Notes: generated from the letters alone by a model not told the origin. DNA of 64,000 nucleotides from Streptomyces sp. Edi4 (GCF_040253615.1 NZ_JBEJGY010000004.1:5580001-5644000); one strand, 5' to 3'. Positions 55,538 through 64,000 are shown, counted from the first letter of the stretch. Numbers and translations: made by a program.

Positions 55538-56997
55538 AGCTCTCCACCCGTATCGCGCTCGCCGTCGGCGTCACCGTTCCGCTCCTGGTGCTGGCCTGCG
55601 GCGGGCTGTTGCTCGCCCTCGTCGCCCGCGATCTGCGCCAGGCCGAGGACAGTCATCTGAGGGCCAGGGCCGCCGCCATCGCCCCGGACGCCCGGACGCT
55701 GCTGCGGGCCGCCGCCAACGGGCAGCCGAGCGCGGAGGAGAACCGCCAACGCAGGCTGTTCAACGCCGCGTTGGACGTGGGTGTACGTCTCACCGGCCCC
55801 GAGGGCACCTTCAGCGGCGGCCCCCAGCCCGGCCCGGCGGTGACGCTGCCCGCGCCCGGCAAGGGACCGGTCACCGTGCGCGGCGGCGGCCGGAGCTGGC
55901 GGGCGTACGCACTGCCCGTCAAGGGGGCCCAGGTCTCCGCCACGCTGTGGGTGTTCGCGCCGGACACCGCGAGCCGCGCCCAGATCGCCCTGGTCCGGGG
56001 GCGCGTCGTCACCACCGCGCTGCTCGCCGCCCCGCTGTCGGCGCTGCTGGCCTGGGCGATCGCGAGCGGCGCGGCCCGTCCGCTGGGGCGGCTGCGCAAG
56101 GCCGCGGCCGGACTCGACCCGCGCGCCACCTCCGTACGCCTGGCCCACCGCCCGACCCGGATCGCCGAGGTCGACGACCTGGCCGCCACCCTCCAGACCG
56201 TCCTCGCCCGCTACGACGAACAGGCCGCCCGCACCGCCGAGGCCCTGGACACCGCCCGCTCCTTCTCGGCCGCCGCGTCGCACGAACTGCGCAACCCGCT
56301 GATGAGCATGGGCACCAACCTGGACGTCCTGGCCCACCCCGGCCTCGCGGACGCCGAACGCGCCGAGGTCGTGGACGACCTGCGCCGCGAGCACGCGCGG
56401 CTGCTCGGCATGCTGGTGGCGCTGCGCGAGCTCGGGCGCGGGGACCTGGTCGAGGCCGACGCGTTTCGGGTGCTGGACGTCGCGGAGGTCGCCGACGCCG
56501 CGGTCGCCGAGGCCCGCAGGCGCGCCCCGGACGCCGTGATCACCCTGGACGCCGGGCCCGCGCCGGTGCACGGCTGGGAGCCGGGGATCCGCATCCTGCT
56601 CGACAACCTGCTGGGCAACGCCCTCGCGCACGGCAGGGACGCGCTCGGCCGCGCCCACATCGCGGTCGCCGTCGTGGTGGCCGGGAGCGAGGTGCTGATC
56701 ACCGTCGACGACCGGGGGCCCGGCATCGCGCCGGCCGACCGTCAGGAGGTGTTCCGCCGCTTCCACCGGGGGCCCGGCAGCACCGGATCCGGGCTCGGGC
56801 TCACCCTCGTCGCCCAGCAGGCGGCGCTGCACCGGGGCAGCGTGGAGCTGGGCGCGGGAGCCGACGGCACCGGGACCCGGTGCACGGTACGGCTGCCCCG
56901 CGAAGAGCCGGGCCGCGGCGGGGAACTCCCGGGGCGGCGGGACTGGTTGACGCTCACCGCCGAGCGGTCACAGAGTTCCCACAAAGAGTCTTCCTAG
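55534..56997 (+). CDS. Sensor histidine kinase next to chiC
   Basis: The protein has about 487 residues. A first membrane segment lies at about 7-30, followed by an extracellular domain (about 31-155), a second segment at about 158-178, a HAMP linker, HisKA with His250 in SAAASHELRNPL, and an ATPase domain with LLDNLLGNALAHG, DDRGPGI and GSGLGLTLV. The GTG at 55534 overlaps the response regulator stop codon. It is the partner of the preceding regulator. The ligand may be a chitin-derived sugar; the sequence does not show it. Confidence 0.9.
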   Translation: MKLSTRIALAVGVTVPLLVLACGGLLLALVARDLRQAEDSHLRARAAAIAPDARTLLRAAANGQPSAEENRQRRLFNAALDVGVRLTGPEGTFSGGPQPGPAVTLPAPGKGPVTVRGGGRSWRAYALPVKGAQVSATLWVFAPDTASRAQIALVRGRVVTTALLAAPLSALLAWAIASGAARPLGRLRKAAAGLDPRATSVRLAHRPTRIAEVDDLAATLQTVLARYDEQAARTAEALDTARSFSAAASHELRNPLMSMGTNLDVLAHPGLADAERAEVVDDLRREHARLLGMLVALRELGRGDLVEADAFRVLDVAEVADAAVAEARRRAPDAVITLDAGPAPVHGWEPGIRILLDNLLGNALAHGRDALGRAHIAVAVVVAGSEVLITVDDRGPGIAPADRQEVFRRFHRGPGSTGSGLGLTLVAQQAALHRGSVELGAGADGTGTRCTVRLPREEPGRGGELPGRRDWLTLTAERSQSSHKESS

Positions 56998-57040
56998 TTT
57001 GTGGGGCGTACCGGTCCCCACCTTCTGGGAGGCAACAGCC

Positions 57041-57457
57041 ATGAACAACCCCATCTCCAACCACCGCCGGATCGCGGCGGCCGCGCTCGCCGCGGCGGCG
57101 GTGCTGACCGTGACCGCGCCCAGTGCCTTCGCGGACTCGGCGCCCTCGAAGGCGGCCACCGCGCCGGCGCCCACGACGGACGGCGCCAAGGGCATCTGCA
57201 AGCGGGCACCCAAGGCGGACCAGCGCGTCGAGCGCGCCCTGAACCGGCTCGACGGGGGCGCGACCACGGTGGGCTCGGTGGCGCGCATGCAGTTGCGGGA
57301 GGACAACGCGAAGAAGGAGGGGCACACCGCGATCGCGACCCTGCTCGACCATAAACTCACCTACCGCAAGGGGCTGGTGACGACTCTTCAGCAGCGTCAG
57401 AAGGACCTCAAGGACGTGACGGCGTGGTGCCGGGCGAACAACAACGGGACGAAGTGA
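57041..57457 (+). CDS. Small secreted protein
   Basis: This 138-residue protein has a clear signal peptide (hydrophobic core ALAAAAVLTVTAPSAFA, cleavage before DS). The mature part is charged and helical with two Cys residues (GICKRAP and AWCRANN) that could form a disulfide. GGGAGG precedes the ATG. No family is recognised. It overlaps the start of a small lipoprotein gene. Confidence 0.75.
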   Translation: MNNPISNHRRIAAAALAAAAVLTVTAPSAFADSAPSKAATAPAPTTDGAKGICKRAPKADQRVERALNRLDGGATTVGSVARMQLREDNAKKEGHTAIATLLDHKLTYRKGLVTTLQQRQKDLKDVTAWCRANNNGTK

Positions 57458-57648
57458 TGCGGGGGCGGCGGGTGCGCTTCGGCTTGGCGGCGGTGGCGCT
57501 CACCGGCGTGCTCGCCGCGGGGTGCGGGCATGGGCATCCGGCGTCCGGGGCGTCGTCCTCCGGGACGGAGCGGCAGATGGAGCAGAAGGTCAGCGACGCG
57601 GAGTCCGCGGCGGCGGCGGCCGACGCGGACACCACCGCGAACCAATAA
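57457..57648 (+). CDS. Small lipoprotein
   Basis: This is a 63-residue product with a lipobox LAAGC near residue 23, then an Ala/Asp-rich helix of about 30 residues. It starts at the ATG that shares one base with the preceding stop (TGATG); a GTG three bases earlier is also in frame. Coupling to the secreted protein suggests they act together at the cell surface. Function unknown. Confidence 0.6.
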   Translation: MRGRRVRFGLAAVALTGVLAAGCGHGHPASGASSSGTERQMEQKVSDAESAAAAADADTTANQ

Positions 57649-57658
57649 CCCGGGCCCC

Positions 57659-57990
57659 CTGGGGCTCCGCCCCAGACCCCGGCCGCACTGAAGGCGCTCG
57701 TCCTCAATCTCCGGACAGGCTGGGCATGCGATGCGGACCAGCGCCGACCCCGCCAGGGGCGCGGGGAACTGCGCGAGGAGCGCCCGCGGTCCGCAGCCGA
57801 GGTCCCTGGGGCTCTGCCCCAGACCCCGTTCGGCCTGAAGGGCCAGGGGGGACCCCCATGACGGGCTGGGTATGTGCACATGGGCCAGCACGGACCCCGC
57901 CAGGGGCGCGGGGAACTGCGCGAGGAGCGCCCACGGTCCGCAGCCGGGGTCCCTGGGGCTCTGCCCCAGACCCCGTTCGGCCTGAACGGC
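57659..57990. repeat. GC-rich repeat cluster with two ~97-bp near-identical units
   Basis: Two units at 57746-57842 and 57893-57990 are nearly the same and lie 147 bp apart. Each contains GCCAGGGGCGCGGGGAACTG and ends with the palindromic core CTGGGGCTCTGCCCCAGACC (at 57806 and 57953). A further core copy is at 57659-57680. No gene is seen in this stretch; it separates the core region from the mobile DNA. Confidence 0.75.
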
Positions 57991-58041
57991 CTCGTCCTTA
58001 ATCGCCGGTCGCAGCACTGGATGAGTAGTTTCCGATGTGGC

Positions 58042-58236
58042 TCAGTGGTCGTAGGCCGCAAGTGACCTGGTGGTGGGTGCACCGATGGTTCGGCCGCTGT
58101 GCTGTTCGAGGTCGAGTTGGTCTTTGAGGGTGTCGTTGACCGACTCGATCAGCTGTCGCACGGTCTTGAGCAGGGCTTGTGGGCTGTGGGGTGCCGCGGT
58201 TGCGGTAGGAGGGTCCGAGCAGGCTGACGGGGACAA
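58042..58236 (-). pseudogene. Decayed IS982-family transposase (C-terminal part)
   Basis: The frame contains ALLKTVRQLIESVNDTLKDQ and LDLEQHSGRT, then directly GAPTTRSLAAYDH and a stop. These are the C-terminal motifs of IS982-type transposases, but about 20-30 residues are missing between them. Further upstream the conserved run LLGPSYRNRGTP appears in a different frame, so there is also a frameshift. It is a remnant without activity. Confidence 0.75.
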
Positions 58237-58305
58237 CGAACGTCGGCTGACCGCTTGGTCATTGTCGATCGCACGTCCGAGGAGGCGAGTTCTCTATACG
58301 GCCCC

Positions 58306-58325
58306 GGTGTCCTAGCTCAGACACC
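58306..58325. repeat. Imperfect palindrome before the Tn3 transposase
   Basis: GGTGTC and GACACC arms enclose CTAGCTCA, 16 of 20 positions symmetrical. It lies about 75 bp before the transposase start. It may be part of the element end or a transposase-related site; no matching copy was found behind the gene. Confidence 0.35.
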
Positions 58326-58399
58326 AGCCGCAAAGTAGGTCGCGGGTAGCCGGACTCGCCCCGTTTCCGGGTCCTGGGCGTCGTCGTTGGTCTGATGGA

Positions 58400-61300
58400 G
58401 TGATCGAGGCCAAAGGGGCGGGCGTGCGGCAAGAGTGGTCGTCAGAGGAGCTGTTGGCGAACTGGACGTTGGTAGACGGCGACTGGGACCTGGTGGCGAA
58501 CAAGAGCGGGGCGACCCGGCTCGGCTTCAGCCTGTTGCTGAAGTTCTTCGAGTTGGAAGGCCGGTTCCCCGATGTGCTGGAAGAGGTCCCGCCGGCCGCG
58601 GTGGAGTACGTCGCCGATCTGGTGAAGGTCCCGGCCACCGACTTCGTGAAGTACACGTTGGTCGGCCGGACTGCCGAGTACCACCGCAAGCAGATCCGTG
58701 AGGCCCTGGGGTTTCGGCCGTCGACGGTCGCCGGCGAGAAGTCGCTGACCGAGTGGCTGGCTGTGGAGGTCTGCCCGGTGGAGCTGGTGGAGGACCGGCA
58801 GCGCGAGGCTCTGCTGGTGGAGTGCCGGGCCCGGAAGATCGAGCCGCCGGGCCGGACCCGGGTCGAGAAGGTACTCGCCGCGGCGCGGGGCAGGTGGGAG
58901 AGGACGTTCTGCGTCCGCACGATCGACCGCCTGGGCGAGGCGAGCACGGCTCGGCTGCTGTCCCTGGTGGCCGAGGACAAGGAGACGGGTACCGCCCTGC
59001 TGGCCGCGCTCAAGCGCGACCCGGGCGCGGTCGGCCTGGACTCCCTCCTGACGGAGATCACCAAGCTCAACGACGTGCGCAGGCTCGGGCTGCCCGACGG
59101 GCTGTTCGCGGACTGCTCGGAGAAGCTGGTGGCCGCTTGGCGGGCGCGGGCGATCAAGATGTACCCCTCGGACTTCCGCGACACAAGCGAGGACGTACGG
59201 ATCACCCTGCTCGCGGCGCTGTGCTCGTCCCGTCAGGCAGAGATCACGGACGCTCTGGTTGACCTGCTGGTCGCTCTGGTCCACAAGATCAACGCTCGTG
59301 CCGAGCGGCGGGTGGAGAAGCAGCTCACCGCCGAGTTGAAGAAAGTCCGCGGCAAGGAGGGCATCCTCTTCAAGCTGGCGACAGCTGCCGTCGACAAGCC
59401 CGACGAGGTCGTCCGCCGGGCCCTGTTCCCGGTGGTCGGGGAGAAGACGCTGCGCGAGCTGGTGGCCGAGGCAAAGGCGAACGAGAAGGTTTTCAAGGCC
59501 AAGGTCCGCACCACGCTCCGGTCGTCGTACAGCTCGTACTACCGGCAGATGCTGCCGCCGCTGCTGAATACGCTGGGCTTCCACTGCAACAACACCGCGT
59601 ACCGGCCGGTGATGGACGCGATGAAGCTGCTGAAGAAGTACGCCGACATCGACGGCAAGACCCGCTTCTACGACGTCGGCGATGAGGCACCCATGGACGG
59701 CGTGGTGCGCAAGGAATGGCGCGAGGCGGTCGTCGACGACAAGGGCAAGGTCGAGCGAATCCCCTACGAGCTGTGCGTCCTGGTCGCGCTGCGGGACGCG
59801 GTTCGCCGCCGCGAGATCTACATCGGGGGTGCCGCCCGCTGGCGAAACCCTGAGGACGACCTGCCCGGCGACTTCGAGGCCACCCGCGCTGTGCACTACG
59901 CCGCGATCCGTCAGCCGCTGAACCCAAGGGCGTTCATCGCGGACCTGAAGAAGCGCATGACCGCGGGCCTGGACCGGTTCTCCGCCTCGCTCGCGGACGG
60001 CAGCGCGGGTGGAGTGAAGGTCACCATCCGCAAGGGCGAGCCGTGGATCACCGTTCCGAAGCTGGAGCTGCTGGCCGAGCCCACCGGCCTGGCGGACCTC
60101 AAGGACGAGGTTGCACGCCGCTGGGGCGTCCTGGACCTCCTGGACGTGCTGAAGAACGCCGACTTTCTCACCGGATTCACCGAGGAGTTCTCCTCGGTGG
60201 CCGCGTACGAGCGCATCGAGCGTGACGTCCTCCAGCGCCGCCTGTTGCTGGCCCTCTTTGCCCTGGGCACGAACATGGGCATCCGCGCGATCGTGGCGAC
60301 CGGCGAGCACGGCGAGAGTGAGGCCGCGCTGCGGCACGTCCGGCGGCACTTCATCACGGTCGACAACCTGCGGGCCGCCGTCACCAGGCTGGTGAACTCC
60401 ACCTTGGCCGCCCGAGACACGGCATGGTGGGGCCGCGGCACCGCGTGCGCGTCAGACTCGAAGAAGTTCGGGTCCTGGTCCTCGAACTTCATGACCGAGT
60501 ACCACGCCCGCTACGGCGGCAACGGCGTGATGATCTACTGGCACGTCGAGCGGAAGAACGTCTGCATCTACTCCCAGCTCAAGAGCTGTTCGTCGTCCGA
60601 GGTCGCCGCGATGATCGAGGGCCTGCTGCGGCACTGCACGGACGCCGAGATCGAGTCGAACTACGTCGACACCCACGGTGCGAGCGTCGTCGGGTTCGCC
60701 TTCACCGAACTGCTCAACTTCCGCCTGCTGCCGAGGCTGAAGAATATCGGCAGCATCCGCCTGTACCGCCCGGACGACGCCCCGCCTGGCTGGCCCGCGC
60801 TCGGCGCCTCGCTGACGCGGCCGATCCGCTGGGAGCTGATCGAGCAGCAGTACGACCAGATGGTGAAGTACGCGACCGCGCTCCGGCTCGGGACAGCGGA
60901 GGCCGAGCAGGTCCTGCGGCGCTTCACCCGCGGTGGCCCCAAGCACTCCACCTACCAGGCACTCGAAGAACTCGGCCGCGCCGTGCGCACGATCTTCGCC
61001 TGCGACTGCCTGGCCAGTCCCGGCCTGCGCCGTGAGATCCACGGTGGGCTCCAGGTCGTGGAGAACTGGAACAGTGCGAATACCGTGCTCCACTACGGCA
61101 AGGACGGCGCCCTGACCGGCCCGGACAAGGAGCACGCCGAGACGTCGATGCTCGCTCTGCACCTGCTCCAGTCCGCGCTCGTGCACGTCAACACCCTGCT
61201 GATGCAGCAGGTCCTGGCCGAACCGGCGTGGGCGAAGAAGTTGAGCGACGAGGACCGACGCGGCCTGACCGCGCTGTTCTGGTCGAACGTCAACCCGTAC

Positions 61301-61411
61301 GGCACCTTCCGCCTGGACATGAGCAAGCGCATCGACCTTGGGCCGGCCGCCATGCCCCGTCCTCGAACCCCGGCGGAGGCCGCCGACCGATCGAGCACGG
61401 AGATGCGATGA
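58400..61411 (+). CDS. Tn3-family transposase
   Basis: This 1003-residue protein has full length for the family. The N-terminal DNA-binding region (QEWSSEELLANWTL start) and the C-terminal DDE domain are present. Catalytic-site segments are ACASDSKKFGSW near 690, NYVDTHGASVVGFAFTELLNF near 760, and VVENWNSANTVLHYGKDG with ALHLLQSALVHVNT. It cuts and pastes a Tn3-type element by replicative transposition. No resolvase gene or matching 38-bp inverted repeats were found in the window, so the element is either incomplete or unusual. GTG start at 58400 with GATGGAG upstream. Confidence 0.93.
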   Translation: MIEAKGAGVRQEWSSEELLANWTLVDGDWDLVANKSGATRLGFSLLLKFFELEGRFPDVLEEVPPAAVEYVADLVKVPATDFVKYTLVGRTAEYHRKQIREALGFRPSTVAGEKSLTEWLAVEVCPVELVEDRQREALLVECRARKIEPPGRTRVEKVLAAARGRWERTFCVRTIDRLGEASTARLLSLVAEDKETGTALLAALKRDPGAVGLDSLLTEITKLNDVRRLGLPDGLFADCSEKLVAAWRARAIKMYPSDFRDTSEDVRITLLAALCSSRQAEITDALVDLLVALVHKINARAERRVEKQLTAELKKVRGKEGILFKLATAAVDKPDEVVRRALFPVVGEKTLRELVAEAKANEKVFKAKVRTTLRSSYSSYYRQMLPPLLNTLGFHCNNTAYRPVMDAMKLLKKYADIDGKTRFYDVGDEAPMDGVVRKEWREAVVDDKGKVERIPYELCVLVALRDAVRRREIYIGGAARWRNPEDDLPGDFEATRAVHYAAIRQPLNPRAFIADLKKRMTAGLDRFSASLADGSAGGVKVTIRKGEPWITVPKLELLAEPTGLADLKDEVARRWGVLDLLDVLKNADFLTGFTEEFSSVAAYERIERDVLQRRLLLALFALGTNMGIRAIVATGEHGESEAALRHVRRHFITVDNLRAAVTRLVNSTLAARDTAWWGRGTACASDSKKFGSWSSNFMTEYHARYGGNGVMIYWHVERKNVCIYSQLKSCSSSEVAAMIEGLLRHCTDAEIESNYVDTHGASVVGFAFTELLNFRLLPRLKNIGSIRLYRPDDAPPGWPALGASLTRPIRWELIEQQYDQMVKYATALRLGTAEAEQVLRRFTRGGPKHSTYQALEELGRAVRTIFACDCLASPGLRREIHGGLQVVENWNSANTVLHYGKDGALTGPDKEHAETSMLALHLLQSALVHVNTLLMQQVLAEPAWAKKLSDEDRRGLTALFWSNVNPYGTFRLDMSKRIDLGPAAMPRPRTPAEAADRSSTEMR

Positions 61412-61616
61412 AGGACTTTGCCGACCTCACCGACCCCCAGATGAACGAAGCCGCGCGGCGGGCACCGGGGGCCGGTCACGGTGAGCACATCGCCGGGCAC
61501 CCCCAGGACTGCCGACCAGACGGCGGCGGACTCGGCACCCGGGACGGTGAGGGATGGTTCCGGCGCTGGGTCCGGGTGTATTGGCTTGGCCTCACCGCCC
61601 GGGTCATTGGCCCTTG
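61412..61616. other. Junction behind the Tn3 transposase
   Basis: An open frame of 98 codons starts with ATGA overlap at 61408 (MKDFADLTDPQMNEAARR in outline) and runs to 61704, into the 3' end of the esterase gene on the other strand. The first 40 codons look plausible but the rest does not. It may be a truncated passenger gene or chance. Confidence 0.25.
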
Positions 61617-62918
61617 TCACATGTTTTTGAGGTCGTCGGCAACGGTGGAGGTCGGGGTGTGGAGGATGGCGTCGAACGCCTCAAGGATGGGGGTGTGGAG
61701 GTAGGTGCTTTGGACCCGGATGCGGTCGGGGCTCGGGGCAAGGTCGGAGTCTCCATGGGCCTCCTGCGGGCGTGCCTGCTGGAGATCGGCGATGCTGAGC
61801 CCGAGTTCGGCGTCGGCGAATGCGGCTTCGATGCTTCCCGGCTCGGCCTGCTCCAGCGCGGTGGCTTCGATGGTGAAGCCGAAGGGCGTGTTCTCGTCGC
61901 GGGGCATGTCCGCGGTATGTCCGGTGGTGCTCACCAGGCCGAGGGCGAAGTAGTCATCGCCGAGCGTGCGGTGCAGGTGCTGTCCCATGGGGAGTCCCGT
62001 GAGGTGGCCGTTGAAGGCCACCGGTGTCTTCTGGATGTGGGCGTTGTGAGCCGCCAGCACGACGCGGGTCCCGGGTTCGAAGCGTCCCAGGTGCCACAGG
62101 ACCGACTCGGCCATGTAGACGTCGCGGGCTGAGGTGTCGGCGGTCAGCCCTTTGCCGGCGAAGAGGTCGGCCATGGCGCGGAAGGTGTAGTCGGCGTGGC
62201 AGGCGCCTTCGAGTCGGCGTACGGCGATGTCGTAGCTGTGCTGGTCGCTGCGGGAGACGTACAGCGGTTCGACGGAGCGGAACCGGATGAGCAGGCGCGT
62301 CAGGGTCGCGGTGAGGGCGTCTTGTTCGGCGGTGGCCAGGCGTGCCCACGCGGGCGCGGCGACGGCCGCGGAGCTGCCGGCGAACGATTCGGCGATCCGT
62401 ATCGCCTCCTGGACGACCGGCAGGGTTTCGGGATCGATGCGGCGCAGGTAGTCGGCGACCGGGGCCAGGGCGGGCAGCAAGGACCCACCGGCGGCCGGGA
62501 TGTCGATGCCTGTGAAGCGCACCGGTGTTGAGGCGGTTCGGTTGTAGCGGCGTATCCAGCGCAGCGGCTCGTCGACTCCCACCGGGATCGTCCCGGCGAG
62601 GTGCGCCGACAGGTCGTCGTCCCTCCCCTCGCCCTGGGCCCACGCGTCCAGGGGGAAGCCTTCGCTGAAGCCGTACTCGAAGGCCAGGACGGTGAATCCG
62701 CAGCGCTCGGCCAGGAAGCGCAGGATGCGCTCGCGCAGGGATGCGAACTCGTTGATGAAGTGGGAACTTTCGCCGATCGCGACGACACGTGCGTCGCCGA
62801 TGATGGCGCGCAGCGGTTCCAGATCATCCAGTGGTGCCTCGGGGTCGAGGTGGTCGAGGGGGACGGCGTGCGTGCGAAGCCAGTTGACGAACGGGTTGTG
62901 GTGGAGCGAAGCAGGCAT
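61617..62918 (-). CDS. Erythromycin esterase family protein
   Basis: This 433-residue protein of the Ere family hydrolyses the macrolide lactone ring in known members. The catalytic segment VVAIGESSHF (Glu50, His53), the loop VLAFEYGFSEGF, and VVLAAHNAHIQKTP near residue 290 with the second catalytic His region are intact. It is cytosolic. It lies behind the acetyltransferase gene on the same strand (85-bp gap), in a row of predicted resistance genes. Many Ere-like proteins act on other esters, so macrolide activity is inferred from context. Confidence 0.85.
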   Translation of the reverse strand: MPASLHHNPFVNWLRTHAVPLDHLDPEAPLDDLEPLRAIIGDARVVAIGESSHFINEFASLRERILRFLAERCGFTVLAFEYGFSEGFPLDAWAQGEGRDDDLSAHLAGTIPVGVDEPLRWIRRYNRTASTPVRFTGIDIPAAGGSLLPALAPVADYLRRIDPETLPVVQEAIRIAESFAGSSAAVAAPAWARLATAEQDALTATLTRLLIRFRSVEPLYVSRSDQHSYDIAVRRLEGACHADYTFRAMADLFAGKGLTADTSARDVYMAESVLWHLGRFEPGTRVVLAAHNAHIQKTPVAFNGHLTGLPMGQHLHRTLGDDYFALGLVSTTGHTADMPRDENTPFGFTIEATALEQAEPGSIEAAFADAELGLSIADLQQARPQEAHGDSDLAPSPDRIRVQSTYLHTPILEAFDAILHTPTSTVADDLKNM

Positions 62919-63003
62919 GCTGACAGCTCGATTCTCGGTGCTGGAATGGTGGAGCGTGGATAGGGGGCGGGTTACCGCGCAGGTCGTCCTGGGCCGGGCT
63001 CGT

Positions 63004-63708
63004 TCAACGGTCGGTGGCGCTGGGGGTTGTTGGGTCCAGATGTTCCGTTTCCACGTGCCCGGGTGCGGCGTTCTCCAGGTCGTCGATGCTGCCGGACATG
63101 ATCGTGCGGATGTGTTCGGTGATGTGCTGGAGGGGCCAGTCCCACCAGGCCAGGGCGAGGAGGCGGTTGATGTCGGTTTCGCTGTAGCGGCGGCGGATGA
63201 GGCGGGCGGGGTTGCCGCCGACGATGCCGTAGGCGGGGACGTCGTCGACGACGACGGAGCCGGAGGCGATGATCGCTCCGTGGCCGATGCGGACGCCGGG
63301 CATCACCGTGGCCCGGTAGCCGAACCAGACGTCATGGCCCACCGCTGTGTTGCCTCGTGCGGGCAGGCCGGTGATGAGGTCGAAGTGTTCGGCCCAGGAA
63401 CCACCCATGATTGGGAACGGGAACGTGGAGGGGCCGTCCATGCGGTGATTGGCGCCGTTCATGATGAACCGCACGCCCTCGCCCAGTGCGCAGAACTTGC
63501 CGATGACCAGCTTTTCCGGCCCGTAGTGGTACAGCACGTTGCGGGTCTCGAAGGCGGTCGGGTCATCGGGGTCGTCGTAGTAGGAGAAGTCTCCGACCTC
63601 GATCAGGGGCGAGGTGATCAGCGATTTCAGCAGCACCACCCGCGGCTGTTCGGGCATCGGGTGCACCACGGTCGGGTCGGCGGGAACAGGCGGCATTACG
63701 AATTTCAT
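63004..63708 (-). CDS. Vat-type xenobiotic acetyltransferase (left-handed beta-helix)
   Basis: This protein of about 234 residues has hexapeptide repeats (IGKFCALGEG, VRIGHGAIIASGSVV) and the catalytic His88 in the family motif MNGANHRMDG. The whole order, including FSYYDDPDD, FPFPIMGG, VGHDVWFGYRATVMPGV and VGGNPARLIRRR, matches Vat streptogramin A acetyltransferases and CatB-like enzymes. It would acetylate and inactivate the antibiotic. ATG at 63708 or 63696 is the start. It is 44 bp behind an ABC-F gene and upstream of the esterase gene, as in a resistance operon. Confidence 0.88.
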   Translation of the reverse strand: MKFVMPPVPADPTVVHPMPEQPRVVLLKSLITSPLIEVGDFSYYDDPDDPTAFETRNVLYHYGPEKLVIGKFCALGEGVRFIMNGANHRMDGPSTFPFPIMGGSWAEHFDLITGLPARGNTAVGHDVWFGYRATVMPGVRIGHGAIIASGSVVVDDVPAYGIVGGNPARLIRRRYSETDINRLLALAWWDWPLQHITEHIRTIMSGSIDDLENAAPGHVETEHLDPTTPSATDR

Positions 63709-63752
63709 CCTTCCTGAGCGATGTCTGCGGGTGTCTGCGGGCCCGGAGGACC

Positions 63753-64000
63753 TCAGCACGTGGCGGCGGACGTATCTGTCGCCTGTAAGGCCAGATGGAC
63801 GCCCTGCCAGTGCCGACGCAGCCAGCGGTCATGGCTGACGATGACGAGCGTGCCGTTGTACCCGCTCAGAGCGGTTTCCAGCTCCTCGGTGAGGGCGGGC
63901 GAGAGATGGTTGGTTGGTTCGTCGAGCAACAGGACGTCCGAAGGCGCACTGAGCAAGCGCGCCAGGGCCAGACGCTGCAGCTGCCCGGTGGACAGCCGGC
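63753..64000 (-). CDS. ABC-F ATPase (ribosome protection type), C-terminal end
   Basis: Only the last 82 or so codons are in the window; the gene continues beyond the right edge. Visible are the ABC signature LSTGQLQRLALARLL, the Walker B LLLDEPTNHLS and the switch-His in IVSHDRWL. The short tail and the DEPTNHLS form are typical of ABC-F proteins, which remove macrolides, lincosamides or streptogramins from the ribosome or act as translation factors. Next to Vat and Ere genes a resistance role is likely. Confidence 0.85.
   Translation of the reverse strand, partial: RLSTGQLQRLALARLLSAPSDVLLLDEPTNHLSPALTEELETALSGYNGTLVIVSHDRWLRRHWQGVHLALQATDTSAATC

Noticed and set aside
58442..60349. 635-codon minus-strand frame opposite the Tn3 transposase
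   Set aside because: Shadow of the transposase coding strand; no known motif.
58306..61616. Terminal inverted repeats of a complete Tn3 element
   Set aside because: The region before the transposase has a palindrome but no matching inverted copy could be found behind the gene within the window.

Overview
This window looks like a piece of a Streptomyces chromosome core that runs into accessory DNA at the right end. The evidence is uniformly very high GC, frequent GTG and TTG starts, a 16S-23S-5S rRNA operon with no tRNA in the spacer, a modular secreted chitinase of the ChiC type, Ku with a lysine-rich tail, and an actinobacterial Rho with a long Arg/Asp/Gly/Gln-rich insertion. The order lysA-hom-thrC-thrB-rho-LCP-rpmE-prfA-prmC-threonylcarbamoyl-AMP synthase-glyA-WecA-like-atpIBEFHAGDC-DUF2550-chiC matches my memory of the S. 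coelicolor chromosome, but I could not check this.

Left part (1-16 kb). An AurF-like diiron oxygenase with a TetR regulator behind it stands divergent from a second ferritin-like diiron protein. Next come a Uma2-type nuclease, a RodA/FtsW-type glycosyltransferase coupled to a penicillin-binding protein, a small secreted SH3-type protein, a lipoprotein coupled to an orphan sensor kinase, a zinc-ribbon protein and a NERD-domain protein. The end-joining genes follow: separate ligase and polymerase genes divergent from ku. A SpoIIE/RsbU-type phosphatase and a TipA-type MerR regulator close this part.

Middle (16-26 kb). The rRNA operon has three -10-like elements exactly 81 bp apart, long processing stems around 16S and 23S, and a rho-independent terminator after 5S. 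Behind it lie a LysR/short-chain dehydrogenase divergent pair with a canonical LysR site between them, an unknown membrane-anchored protein, a VapBC-type toxin-antitoxin pair and tRNA-Arg(CCG).

Core metabolic and energy block (26-52 kb). A lone receiver protein and an ArgS-like protein without the catalytic domain precede the lysine and threonine genes. Rho, a cell-wall ligase of the LCP family, ribosomal protein L31, release factor 1 and its methylase, a tRNA-modification gene, a phosphatase-like protein with Ser in place of the catalytic Cys, serine hydroxymethyltransferase, a lipid-linked GlcNAc-1-P transferase and the full F1Fo ATP synthase operon follow. Both rho and rpmE carry sequences that fit a SigR (disulfide-stress) promoter.

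Right part (52-64 kb). A ChiC-type chitinase has paired 12-bp operators embedded in a clear promoter, and a two-component system lies divergently next to it. After two small exported proteins the sequence turns mobile: GC-rich palindromic repeats, a decayed IS982-type transposase, an intact Tn3-family transposase without a visible resolvase, and a leftward cluster of three predicted antibiotic-resistance genes (ABC-F, Vat-type acetyltransferase, erythromycin esterase) that runs off the right edge.
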